Of a stretch of DNA of 64,000 nucleotides, positions 39,251 to 49,883 are shown one piece after another. The translations under genes were made by a program, and so were the position numbers. The stretch is taken from positions 1,661,561-1,725,560 of the forward strand of contig MU006089.1 in NCBI GenBank assembly GCA_010093705.1. The letters run 5' to 3'. The notes beneath the pieces were generated by a model. The model made no database searches and was not told the DNA's origin. It saw only the letters and a list, made by a program, of their open reading frames with translations. Each line of letters begins with the position of its first letter. The first letter of the stretch is position 1. Origin of the DNA: Patellaria atrata CBS 101060 (taxonomy: Eukaryota > Ascomycota > Dothideomycetes > Patellariales > Patellariaceae).

Positions 39251-39594
39251 GCCTATCGCCGAGAGAGTAATAAGAGATTGGCCATGGAACCCCTACGCAT
39301 ACTTGGGGAGCATACTAAAGTTGGAATTGCAGGACGTTTGGATACAGTAACGAAAAGGTAGGTATAGAAACACACTGCCAAGGCAGTTTGATGTGCGGTG
39401 CGTCATCCGGGACTTTGGAACACAGCTTCCCTGTGCAGATCAATGTCCTACTAGGCAACTCTGTCAACTCCTTCTCACCATCAACTTTCCTTCTCTCATT
39501 ATTACAGATAGCTCGAACTAAGCTGGAACTCCCGGGAACTTTTGCAAAAGTATAAACCCATATTTACGTTTTGTAGTACGATTGTTAGCAGAGC
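39251..39594. promoter_or_regulatory. Divergent promoter, nca2 / HET gene
   Basis: A 344-base space between opposite starts. CT-rich at 39470-39500. No specific site is claimed. Confidence 0.45.
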
Positions 39595-41882
39595 ATGGAA
39601 CATGTAATTGCGGAAGAGCTGGAAATTCCCAAACGAAATCATACTTCTACTCAATCATTAGACACATACCACCGACAGCTCCGTGCTCTAGAGTTTTCAA
39701 ACAAACTTACTGTGGCACGACTACGTAAGTTTCAAAACAAACTTGCTGTGGCACGAGTGCGTAAGTTCATGCTCGAACGCTCTGGATGGTTATGAGCCTT
39801 ACATGTACAATCCCTTTAGGACGCGAGAAATATACTGGTAAGCTGAATAAGCCGGAAAGGGAAACGACGAATGGTTTCCTCACCACTGAGCTGGCCGAAA
39901 CACGCCAGGTCTCTACAACAGGACTGGATCAGGTATTACCGGCCTCTAGTTCCCGTGTATCGAATCTAAACGGTGTTGTCAATCCCTATCTATATGAGCC
40001 ACTACCCTCCACCAGCTCTATTCGAATCATAGAGCTTCTACCAGGACCTCGTTGCAGCCAGATCCAGTGTCTACTCCGCTGCGGAAATGTTGATTCTCCA
40101 GATCTCGCCTTTGAAGCTTTGTCGTACGTTTGGGGTGATGAAAAGCCTCAAGTTGACATCATCTGTGATGGCATGTCTCTAACAATCACACCTAACCTTT
40201 CTACCGCTTTGGAGAGTCTCAGATACATCGATCGTCCAAGGTTTATTTGGGCTGACGCAATCTGCATAAATCAGCTGGATTTGAACGAGCGAGGCCATCA
40301 AGTAAGATTGATGAGAAAAATCTACAAGCGGGCATTCAAGACATTGGTCTGGGTTGGGCTTGATGAATATCTAGAAGCTCCCCTTGCCTTTATTGTTGCA
40401 GAGATCCTCGACGTGTCACTTGAAAAGTTCTATGGTAGCTTAACGGAAGTGTCTTCTGAGACAAAGCTAAGCAAATATCTTAACTCTGCCACTAAAGACA
40501 TTCCTCAGGAGAAACTAGCACACCCTGTATCTAGCAATGGTTGGAAGTCACTTGCGAAATTATTTCAGCTTCCCTGGGTAAGTGATTTCTAAATATAACT
40601 CTTCCTGATGTTCTCATATTTTTTAGAAGGATAACTCACAGTTAACAAGTTCTATCGGTTTTGGGTCATTCAAGAAATCTCACTTTCGTCAAATGCATTT
40701 CTTGTATGGGGTGAAAATTCTACGCCTTGGAGTGACATCGCGGGTGCTTCTCAGTGGTTACGACAATTTGGCTATAAATTCATCGATCAGTATGGTATTC
40801 AAGGCGCATACAATGCGTACTTGATGGATGCATTGACGAACCAGGGAATAGCGTTAACGGCACCACTAACCTTCTTACGGCTCCTTGGCCTCACTCGTCA
40901 ATTTCATGTCACTGACCCAAGAGATAGAATTTTCGCTATTCTTGGGTTGCCCACAGTTGACGCAGATCCTGAAAATGAAGTCTTTTTCATGGAGCCAGAC
41001 TATACTCTAACCCTAAATGAAGTGTACTGGAGGGTCGCCCATGAGATTCTCCAAACCGATGACCAACTTAGGCTTCTATCAGCGGTTCAGCACGGCCCTT
41101 GTATCGGGACTGACCTCCCTTCATGGGTACCACGATGGGACAGGCTATATACTCATGGATTGGCACCATCTGATCCCACTGCGGAGAATCACAGAGCTTC
41201 TCGAGGTCTTCTTCACGATCGTCCGGAGACTCCTCAGTTTCTTTCTCAACTCTTGTCAGTTAAAGGTATCAAAGCTGATGAAGTCATCGGGATGACAGAC
41301 ATTATCGCATATGATGATTTAGCCTTTTTGTCATCTGCATCTGGGATAGAAGAAGATCACTTAGCAAGGAAAATACTTTCTTTCCTCGAAGCCAACTCTA
41401 TCAATCACGAAACTTCTCTCAAGGAGATTTTCTGGACAGTGACCGCAGGAAAGGACTGGTACGGCCTTCTGCTCGAAGATTCTGAGATAGAAGCTCATTT
41501 TGCCGATTTTAGCTCGTACTGGTCACGTACGACCTCAAATATAAGTATGAAACCATCAGAAACCCACGATTCCTTTCATAATACCTCCCCGGCTGTAATA
41601 GAAGAAGTATTTGCCCGATTGAAGGAAACAATTTTCAATGCATGCAACCAGCGCCGTCTATTTCTTACGAAAGGGGGACTTCTGGGCATTGGCCCAGCTT
41701 CAATGTTAAAAGGGGATCATGTCTGCGTCATTCTTGGTGCCATCGTCCCATACATCTTACGACAGGTAGAGGAACAATATCTTTTAGTCGGAGAGTGTTA
41801 CAGCTTTAATCTTATGCATGGCGAAGCCGTGGAGAAATGGCACCATGGAGAGCTAGAAATAGAAAGCATTATTATCAGGTGA
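39595..41882 (+). CDS. HET-domain protein (heterokaryon incompatibility family)
   Basis: Exons 39595-39760, 39820-40577 and 40650-41882 encode 718 residues. HET proteins take part in non-self recognition and programmed cell death when unlike hyphae fuse. The HET domain is at about residues 150-300: FEALSYVWGDEK (motif 1), PRFIWADAICINQ (motif 2), and LPW-FYRFWVIQEI, made by the intron 2 join (acceptor AACAAG at 40649; the earlier AGs bring stops). LTRQFHVTDPRDRIFAILGL is the usual following block. The C-terminal ~300 residues end in the HET-associated barrel-like part (LVGECYSFNLMHGEAVEKW). Exon 1 carries two 12-residue tandem repeats (FSNKLTVARLRK / FQNKLAVARVRK). It appears intact. Confidence 0.88.
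39694..39766. repeat. 36-bp tandem duplication spanning a splice donor
   Basis: Two imperfect adjacent copies offset by exactly 36 bases. TGTGGCACGA occurs at 39711 and 39747, and the donor GTAAGT occurs at 39725 and 39761. The copies differ by a few substitutions and a compensated indel. The 36-base period equals 12 codons, so either donor leaves the same reading phase for exon 2. Confidence 0.9.
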
Positions 41883-42733
41883 TGCTGGATTTCGCGTTCA
41901 CCATGCTCCACTTCTTACAGGGAGATTTCCTAATTTTCGGTTTCTCTAGCTCGATTGGCTTGGGTTATCTGGATCATACAGTTCAATGATGAGCGAGATT
42001 CCTTTGATTTAAAACAGGTAAGATCCCCTAGAGCTAGGTCCTATTCGAGGCTACGATGGGTGATGAGTTACTTTCAACCGCATTTCAATCCTTCCAGAGC
42101 AGCAATCTAGAGTTCAAACCCCAATAATGAGGCCCTCGTCTGAAATCTAACTGTGGGTCTAGTTCATATTTTAGGGAATACGTCCCATGTAGGTCGCTAC
42201 TACCAAGTATCTGGCTTCTTTTTATTCCTTTATTCCATTTATTTAAGCATCATCTCTACTTCTTACCCGACTGGTCCTTCGAGTAACCTCGGAAGTTCTT
42301 TCAACTATCTCTTCCCTAGAGTATGCAATACTCGTAATACCGAATGTGGAGAACTTTGAATTCGCTCTATTTCTCCGAACATGTGTCCTATGGAGCTAGT
42401 CCATCACCCCTAAGCGAGCAAGTATCCAACTGCAACCCTTATTCATAGGAATCTCGTTCCTCCTAAACTGTCGAGTTATTCCCACAAAAGGATACCCCTC
42501 ATAGTTGATCCCATGCTAGATTTAGTGTCACGGATCAGGAAGTTCCAGCTGTTCGAGAGGCGAAAGTGAGGGGTATAGCTAGCATCCGAGGCGCAGAGGT
42601 ACTACACAATGATGTAAAGGTGCGGTATCAGGACAGTGTGTAATTCAAGTACTCTATTACGCCGGCATTGACTTTTTTTATATGTATCCCTTTGATTTCT
42701 TTCACGTCCATCTCCATACTCTTATTACTACCA
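41883..42733. other. Intergenic region, HET to cyclase gene
   Basis: No gene supported. Contains the HET gene 3' region and the cyclase promoter; CT-rich at 42688-42733. Confidence 0.4.
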
Positions 42734-44022
42734 ATGGTGTCTCCAAAACTCCCGGATTTTGACGATCTTCCACCCGTTAAAGACCTACCTCAAGGTTGCG
42801 CATGGGGTATCTTTGATAAAGATGGGAAGAGAGATGTATTTGGAACGCTGAATCTGCTGACCCCAAAGGTTGTTAAGGAAGCTGCGACAGAAGTAAAGGA
42901 AGGTGTTTCAATATCGTTGAAGTACGTATCGGTACGGATTGAGATATTGGTTCGAGAATCTCACCCGATACGTTCATAGTTGGCCTATTGGAGCAATAAA
43001 GACACCAGGGTTCGACCGGAAGGGTCTTGTCCATAAAGTTCTCAACTTCGAAGACGAACCGTATAATATATTCGGATTTGATGAAGAGGTCGTTAACAGA
43101 CAATTCAGCCCAATTGTTGGAGTGCTAATTTCTCCAGTAGGTCGAATTCAATACGCAGTGTAGCACCCAATGGGATAGTTTGTGTACGTCAAAGAAAGAA
43201 CATCAAGACACGAATAGCTCTCATCTTCAACAGGTCACTTCGGCCACCAAGGATCGAAGTTGAACTATAATGGAATTAAAGCATCCGTCCAGTCCTTGAA
43301 GCAAGAATTTGGCTCTGAAGATAAGGAAAAGTCCTTACCAACTCTTAACCGTGCGTCACTCCATAAACTACCAGAAATAGCCCCCTTTAACACCCCTCAG
43401 ACTGGCACGACCGAGGTGGTCTCGTTGCTCGTGGCGTCCTCGTCGACTACAAAGCCTACGCCGACGCCAACGGCATAACCTACGACCCCTTCGCTGATAG
43501 CCACACCATCACCGTCGCAGATCTCGAGAAAATCGCCAAGCAGCAAAACGTCACTTTTCGTCAGGGTGACATCCTCATCGTGCGCTCTGGCTTCACAGAG
43601 GCACTGGAAAAGATGTCTGCAGAGCAGCAGACCGAGGCATTAGCTAAGCATCGGTATTGCGGCGTCGAGGGCTCCCAAGCTACGGCCCGTTGGGTCTGGA
43701 ATCAGCATTTTGCGGCGGTGGCGGGTGATGCGATGGCGTTTGAGAGGACGCCGGCGATTGTGAATGGGGAGGAGAGAGGGATTGCGGGTTTAGGTAGGGT
43801 TTATACGTCCTTTTGGTCAGGGTTTGGAATTTGCTGATCGCTTTAGTATTGCATCCGTACTTCCTCAGTTTGTTCGGTCTTCCTATTGGTGAGTTGTGGG
43901 ACCTGAAGGCCTTGTCGGAGTACTGTGCGAAGAAGAAAAGGTACACGTTCATGCTCACGTCTGTGCCGTTGAATATAGGGGGTCTTGTTGGAAGTCCGTC
44001 AAATGCTTTGGCTATTTTCTGA
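42734..44022 (+). CDS. Cyclase-family (kynurenine formamidase-like) hydrolase
   Basis: Six exons (42734-42921, 42980-43088, 43141-43183, 43234-43350, 43401-43793, 43847-44022) encode 341 residues. The family (Pfam Cyclase) contains metal-dependent amidohydrolases such as bacterial kynurenine formamidase. Conserved blocks are WGIFDKDGKRDVFGTLNLLT, SLNWPIGAIKTPGFDRKG, EFNTQCSTQWDSLCHFGHQ (the fungal form of the metal-binding H-x-G-T-H-x-D segment), HWHDRGGLVARGVLVDY, GDILIVRSGFTEAL, and LHPYFLSLFGLPIGELWDL. The last exon has MLTSVPLNIGGLVGSPSNAL, ending NALAIF as in fungal relatives. The donor of intron 2 (GTCGTT) is weak but the joined protein is right. The fungal substrate is unknown. It converges with the BTB gene, stops 149 bases apart. 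Confidence 0.88.
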
Positions 44023-44170
44023 TTTGGGAAGAGGACATTCGAATTTTATTTCAGGTGCATATCACGCTTAGTGTAGAAGAAAAGTACCAATACCCGATAA
44101 ACTCATATACCTACACGCTAAGTAATCTCCGAAACTATCTAAGCGCCTATGAAGTCTTGATATACCGAAC

Positions 44171-45171
44171 CTATGCTACCTCTAAACTCTTCTCAACACC
44201 TCCGCCCCGAAAGCTGGAAAATTCAACCACAGCCGCCTCCCACTCGTCTCGCTTATTTTCTTTGAACCACTTCCGACGACCCCAGTCGCAAACCCCATCC
44301 AATAGCGCATCGCGAAGGTCGCAGTACTCGGGATGGCGGTAGGCCTCGCGAATCGCTGGTAGCAACTCCACTTTCCAGACTTCGTTGTCTTTCCAAAGAT
44401 GGCTCCGGAGCTTCTCGAGACTGACAGTCGCTAGGGAGGGAATGGTAAAGCGGTGAGCAGCGCAGTGAATTTGGGTGTGGTGAACTAGGGGAGATGGATA
44501 TGCGCGCTGGGAGTGCTCGTTCGGGTTAGTGCTAGAGGTATTTGAGATGTTGGAGGACCTGAGGATCCCAGCGTCACTAGAAGAGGGGGTCGGGATAATG
44601 TGAGAGGAACTTGTCGTGGGGGATGGAGAACGAAATAGAGTTTCCTCGTCGGAGCTTTCTTTAACGTGGCCTCCCTCCGTGACGGTTCCGGTTTCGGATG
44701 TGGTCTCACTGTCTTCAGCTCTATCGTAGTCGTGGTCGTCATTATATTCAGTTGAGCCGATGAACACTTCGCCAGTCTTGTCTGCATAATTGAGCGTGTA
44801 AAGGAAATTGAGGATGGAAGCGATGATTTGGCTTTCTTCCCCAGGTTCTGTCCAGATCTTCATGGGTATAAATGGACATGACTACGTTCGTCAGAACTTG
44901 GATTGAAAGTGCTGTGATAATGTGTACTACGTGAAATTACGTACATAATCTTTTCTGTCACCTATGGTTTTCTGGCACTTTTCCGCAAACCACGCTGATC
45001 GCGAGCAGACGATGGCACGATGAACGAGGAATCTATCCGACCCACAAATAACAGTGAGGTCAGAATATTTGTTCTCCTCGGCGAGACTAGCAGTAGTATT
45101 AGCGGGATATGGAGGGAGGTTGAATGATGAAGCATTGATACTTACCTGACTATTCCATCATACAGAGCCAT
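44171..45171 (-). CDS. BTB/POZ-domain protein with acidic low-complexity insert
   Basis: Exons 45171-45146, 45086-44945 and 44881-44171 encode 292 residues. The N-terminal BTB core reads SDLTVICGSDRFLVHRAIVC, then SRSAWFAEKCQKT (the classic D-x-x-V...F-x-V-H-x-x-V-L-x-x-R-S pattern). Exon 3 continues IKIWTEPGEESQIIASILNF then LYTLNY, the end of the BTB fold. After LNY about 85 residues of Asp/Glu/Ser/Thr-rich sequence interrupt the domain before HTQIHCAAHRFTIPSLATVS then LEKL, the usual helix after a fungal BTB. Such insertions occur in fungal BTB proteins of unknown function. The donor chosen for intron 2 is GTACGT (44944); an earlier GTGACA would break the frame. Confidence 0.85.
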
Positions 45172-47069
45172 ATATGAAGGGGTAATCTTCGTATAATTCT
45201 CGCCTTGAAAGCCATGAGGCTTAATATTCCTTTCTTTCTCTTTGGGTTTGCTGTTATATTGACCCATTCTGACTTCTAAGTTAAATTTAGAAGTCAGAAC
45301 ATTCCATAACAAAACCCACAGAATTCTGTGGAGAAATTCGACGGATTCTAAGAGTTCGCTCGATTACTTCCAAATCTTTTGCGATATTGCTGCCTGTAGG
45401 GCCTCGCACGCCTCTGGTAGGCACCAAAAGTGGAATAGCGCGACTTGGCAAGAAATTGAAAGAAAATTTAAGAACAACTTTACGTTCAGATATATGATGG
45501 TACTAGATGTGATCACATCAGAACACAGATATTTACTTACTGTACGTGTCTAGGTACTAGTACAACCTAAAGCTTGTTGAGCAGAACCCGGGAACCCATG
45601 GTAATTGTGGTTATCATCTCAACTTGATTGAATCACACAACGCTGGTAGCCATTAAAACTTGGACATTTGAACCAGACTACGAATCGCGTATCTGACAGT
45701 AGAGATTCAAGCTTTGTTTGTTTTCCTGGAGATTGCGTTCAGTAAACTCCGGATTCCGGGTGGCCTTCGAATAACCTAGTAGATGGAAGAATGTCCTGTT
45801 TACAATTTGGGATAATATCCCAAATTGATCGGATTGAACTACTTCAACCCTGAGGTATGAACTTTCATGCCGAGGGGTATGCTGTCAAATCGTGCGCCAA
45901 ATATAGCTTTCAGAACTCGCTCAAAAGGTCGGCGACTGGATTATCTTCAATCTCAGAGCAGTGTTACGTCGCGTAATATCCTGATATTGTACCAGAGACG
46001 AGAGTTTGTCCCTGCTAGAATTTTACTGACCAACTCGACGCGTCTGAAGACAAGACGTCAACTTACTCTACGGTAATTCGGAAAGATGAAGAAGGGAAGT
46101 GCTTCAATGACCAACACACCTTATTTTACATTATGCAAACTACTCTAAAGAGCGTAAGGAAATGAAGAGGCAACTAAGATCAAAGCTAACAATGGTAAAG
46201 CTTTTTTGCACAAAGTTAGGCAAACAGGTGTTATTTAAGTATATAGCAAGAACTCAAATCTCTACTGCCAGATGGCTAATGCACGCAGGAGATGTAGATA
46301 GAGTAGAAGTGTAGAGTCTACAGAAGGTAACAAGATGTATGGCATAGAACTGGAAATAGAAAAGAGACGGTAAAGAGGAATAAAGATAGTTTTCCAACAA
46401 TTTCCTTTGTATGGAGTTTAAACGTACTAACTTTCATTTACATATAAAATATTAGTGGGTTAAGCTACTGAAGACTTCACTATGCTAGCATATAAGAGCC
46501 CTGAAAAGGGATTTATGTATATATGGAGTTGCGCCATAACTTGAAGGCTGCATGTGCAGTCTTGTAGATAATGAAATACAATGGAATTAAAAAAAAAAAC
46601 GTCAAAATTGACGCGATATCCCTAACTTAAACAAGCTAGTCTAATTTAATTCTAGCATTAGATGGGTGAGGGTTTAGCTTGAAGGGGCTTAACTTCAACA
46701 TGATAGTCTCAACATCAGACTCACACCTCATTTGAACTCACTTCAGGAGCAATTTTTCCCTGATGACCCCTTTTGAGTTCTTCAACTCGATGGAAAGGGT
46801 GGAATTAAAAGAACTAGAACCAAATCCTCACATCACTACGCTCTCATATTAGAACTGCATAATTTACCTGTCAAGAAAAGAATCATTATCATTCCCCTAC
46901 TTCAAATTCTAGATTCAAGAAGGAACATTGTACCGGGTCGATTCCGAGTTCCTATTTGTTGTCGTCGCCGAAATACGCCGAGATGAGCACCTCTCCGCGT
47001 CCTAGAGGCTTTCTTCCCAGCGAATGCAGTACTTAGAGAGAGTCGGTTGATGATGATTGCTCCATTACC
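45172..47069. other. 1.9 kb AT-rich gene-free region
   Basis: No ORF with recognisable content. An A-run followed by ACGTCAAAATTGACG (a short inverted repeat) lies at about 46587-46613. AT content is visibly above that of the flanking genes, with many short TA-rich runs. I see no terminal repeats or transposase fragment. Confidence 0.5.
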
Positions 47070-47082
47070 ATGAAATACAACG

Positions 47083-48006
47083 GTGTTCTCTTTGAAATCC
47101 TTCTCTCAAAGGACTCCGGAATGCTCAATAGAACGCGAATATCTTGACGACATCCATACATTAACGGCAGAAGGTGAATACGACCAGAACGATGTATTTT
47201 ATGAGCTTGGCTACCTTCTAGAGGAGGAACTGCAACCCTGCTATAAACGATATGCTAGAGAGAGCAATCCTTACTGGACAATAAAGAATCATCTATTTCC
47301 GCCGAAAGTCTATTTACAAATGTCGACAATTGGGGGAAAGTGTGCCTTTACCCCAACGACTTGTCAAGAAGAAGACCAAGAAAGAGGAGGAATTTATCGG
47401 ATTTCGTTTGGAGGGAGAACTTGACGACCTTCCTCGTTTCGAATGGCCACAAATACGGGTAATAAGAGTTTAAAAAACAGCTTCTTGGTTGATGTTTGTA
47501 AAGTCAAGGCCAATGGTTCAGTGATGTGTGCTAAGTTTCTCAACTGCCAATCTGAGTTCTTCTAGAAGACTATCAGACACGAGGTTATGATCACGTCGCA
47601 GTTGAGTTAGGTCCAAACGCCAAATCGAATCTCAGTGCCCGCACTTTAAAGGATTATTGTGTCAGAGCACGGCCTTAGAGTTGGCTTCCTCATGGACTTT
47701 GTGCAGATGCACACAAAATATCCCTCGTTGAAAATAAGAACCCCAGCCATGGTCCCGTTAGAGCAAAGGAAGATCTGGTTCGCAGAACTTGAACGTATAG
47801 CGGATGCCGTCCATGAGCAAGGGCTGGTGTGGGGAGACATCAAACCGCCCAACGTTCTCATTGACAAATGTTATAAAATATGGGGCATTGATTTTGGAGG
47901 ATTGTGGCCCCACGGATTTGTTGAGGAAGAGCTAGCGGAGACATTGGTAGGTGATTTCCAAGGCCTAGGTCGAATTCGTGAGTTCCTCCAGATTGATCAA
48001 GCTTAG
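47083..48006 (+). pseudogene. Decayed protein-kinase-like gene
   Basis: Kinase-like sequence spread over two frames with no usable single start. Segment 47083-47340 gives DVFYELGYLLEEELQPCYKR then NHLFPPKVYLQMSTIGGK. The frame then shifts by one at about 47341 to continue LVKKKTKKEEEFIGFRLEGE. From about 47488 to 48006 a third stretch reads VDVCKVKANGSVMCAKFLNC (beta-3 with the A-x-K lysine), RHEVMITSQL (helix C glutamate), VSEHGLRVGFLMDFVQMHTK (hinge), QGLVWGDIKPPNVLIDK (catalytic loop, with G-D-I-K replacing H-R-D-x-K) and IWGIDFGG (DFG). Three in-frame stops (TAG, TAG, TAA) lie between 47560 and 47650; all could have arisen from CAG/CAA by C-to-T change. Similar fungal kinase-like families are large and variable. 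The rest of the C-lobe is missing or very short. Confidence 0.75.
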
Positions 48007-48210
48007 GGATAATCTTCGTAGAAGGGCGATCACAGTTTTACCGCAATGATCGAAGGTTTTCGACAACTAGAGATTTACTATAGTACTGAGAAACCTATCC
48101 AGGACATCCACTTTGCTTACATTCCTTGCCAATATGTCTCAACATTGAGTGGCATAATAGTATGCTGTTTCTTGCACAGGTGCTAAATGGTATCTTGCTG
48201 CACCTGCGCA

Positions 48211-49008
48211 TCAAATTCTATCTATTTCTCCTTTATCTCCCCCGTATAGCCGGTCTCGGGCTGGATCATTCTCGGCCTCGTCCATGAGCGACGCAATAAG
48301 AGCAGGGTCGCCATAAGTGATTGGTTGGTGACCATTTAGCGACGAACGCACCGAGAATTCAGCGAAGCAACAAAGCAAGAACAATGATACCATGAGAATA
48401 GCTAACAGCAAGAGATTCGACGTAATGAATATGTTAAAGGTCACCGCCAAGCCGAAAGTCCATTGCACGACGGATTTGAAGACGTACAGTGCAATTGTTC
48501 TCCGGTCTGTCAACGCTTCTTTTATACCGCTTGTATCGGCAGCAACGCCACTCTTCGTACTAGCTTTGCGCCATGTGTGTTCATCGCGGCGAACGTTAAA
48601 AATAAGTTCCGCACAATGAAGCGCTAACGTTAGGAGTGCCTGCATCATTGACTGAATGATTACCGCTAGCCAATCCCAACGGTTCACTTCTACTACAACG
48701 CCGTACATAATTTGGTACTGGCTGATGAACTTCCAATATGACATAGAATCACCTCGACCTGAACTTGACCCAACATACTTGTCGTTGGGGCTTGAATGAC
48801 GGATGGCTAGTACCAGGAGAGTTACTGTAAAGACGAAAAATATCAGGAAAAGCGGCCATAAAACGGTAGTCACCATTTTGAGTTCCGGTATAACTGTTCT
48901 CGCGCAGTCCTGATGCACCTTTGGTAACATTATCTGATTCGTCGCAGCGTTCGCTAGGGAAAAATGGTCATTGCGTTTGAGGATTGTCAAGCTATAGCCA
49001 GATAGCAT
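48211..49008 (-). CDS. Multi-pass membrane protein, 5' end uncertain
   Basis: An open frame of 265 residues. Hydrophobic segments are at about 45-67 (MVTTVLWPLFLIFFVFTVTL), 113-135 (WLAVIIQSMMQALLTLALHC) and 175-225, which holds two close helices. It ends with HQPITYGDPALIASLMDEAE, a motif I associate with C-termini of large fungal membrane proteins of unknown function that carry several more helices upstream. The frame stays open upstream of ATG 49008 to about 49058 and reads through IYQHLDGDNMLSGYS, which suggests an upstream exon. A complete N-terminal part could not be built. It is therefore either N-terminally truncated or has an unrecognised first exon. Function unknown. Confidence 0.55.
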   Translation of the reverse strand: MLSGYSLTILKRNDHFSLANAATNQIMLPKVHQDCARTVIPELKMVTTVLWPLFLIFFVFTVTLLVLAIRHSSPNDKYVGSSSGRGDSMSYWKFISQYQIMYGVVVEVNRWDWLAVIIQSMMQALLTLALHCAELIFNVRRDEHTWRKASTKSGVAADTSGIKEALTDRRTIALYVFKSVVQWTFGLAVTFNIFITSNLLLLAILMVSLFLLCCFAEFSVRSSLNGHQPITYGDPALIASLMDEAENDPARDRLYGGDKGEIDRI

Positions 49009-49472
49009 GTTGTCTCCGTCTAAATGTTGGTAGATTGAACGTGTATGATCCTCGGAGTCTCTTCAGTTTCTATGGAGATTTGGTACAGCAAGTTCCTATG
49101 GCCATTCGAGCTCTTTTCCACACCGAGACAGGAAGCAGTTGTTCATTAGCTTCTCCGCGAAAGGGGTTCGAAAAGAGTTTCCACATGCCGTGTAAATCGT
49201 TCGAGTCAATATGCATTCGATGGCTCAGATTCCAAAGGTTTGAGTATGCTAAAAGCATACCTTAATTTTTAACTACGGTATTCAACAAAACTGTCATCGA
49301 TAACACCTACCCTTAAAAATCCAAAGGTTCGAATCTGCATCGCAGCTTCCACTACTTCTCATAACAACTTCACCTTACTATGTCGCCCTATAAATTCACT
49401 TCTTCCCTTCTTAAGGGTTTTACTAATCACGTATCATCTACTCAACTCAACAGATTCATATACTTAGCAACA

Positions 49473-49883
49473 ATGACACAGTTAAAGTTTTTCACATCGG
49501 CCTGGGTACACAATTGGTCGCACCGCTACATCCACCAACACGTTCGTTCATAGAATGTTTAAGAGATACATATCAACCATTACCCATGAGACAGAGTCTC
49601 TATTCCCGTTTTCTAAAAGTATAACTACACTCATTCCGCCTTGTGAATACCGTTAACTTCTTACTAGGCGGCAAGAAAAAGCACCTTTAGTAACCTCTTC
49701 ACGATCGGTTCGCTCGTAGCCATTGCATACACGACTTACAAAGTTGAAAGTAAAGTCGAAGAGCGCTTCAAGGCCGTCAACGAAAGCATACACATGCTGC
49801 GAGACCTGCTCAATAATTCTCAAAATCGAATCAAATCTATGCAAGCCAGTTTGGACTCACATGTGAAAAATGTGACCAGATGA
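49473..49883 (+). CDS. 82-residue membrane/coiled-coil microprotein
   Basis: Two exons, 49473-49505 and 49668-49883, separated by a 162-nt intron (GTACAC, branch GTTAAC, CTTACTAG). The product begins MTQLKFFTSAW-AARKSTF, followed by one hydrophobic segment (NLFTIGSLVAIAYTTY, about residues 20-36). Then comes an amphipathic charged helix, KVESKVEERFKAVNESIHML then RDLLNNSQNRIKSMQASL, with a heptad-like pattern, so a membrane-anchored coiled coil is expected. The basic N-terminus without acidic residues before the helix would suit a mitochondrial or ER tail topology; that is inference. I know no family name. A further intron-like segment (GTATGT...CTATAG, 49889-49953) lies just past the stop. 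Confidence 0.55.

Noticed and set aside
46587-46613. A-run plus ACGTCAAAATTGACG as a retroposon tail or target site
   Set aside because: No element body, target duplication or coding remnant is visible around it.
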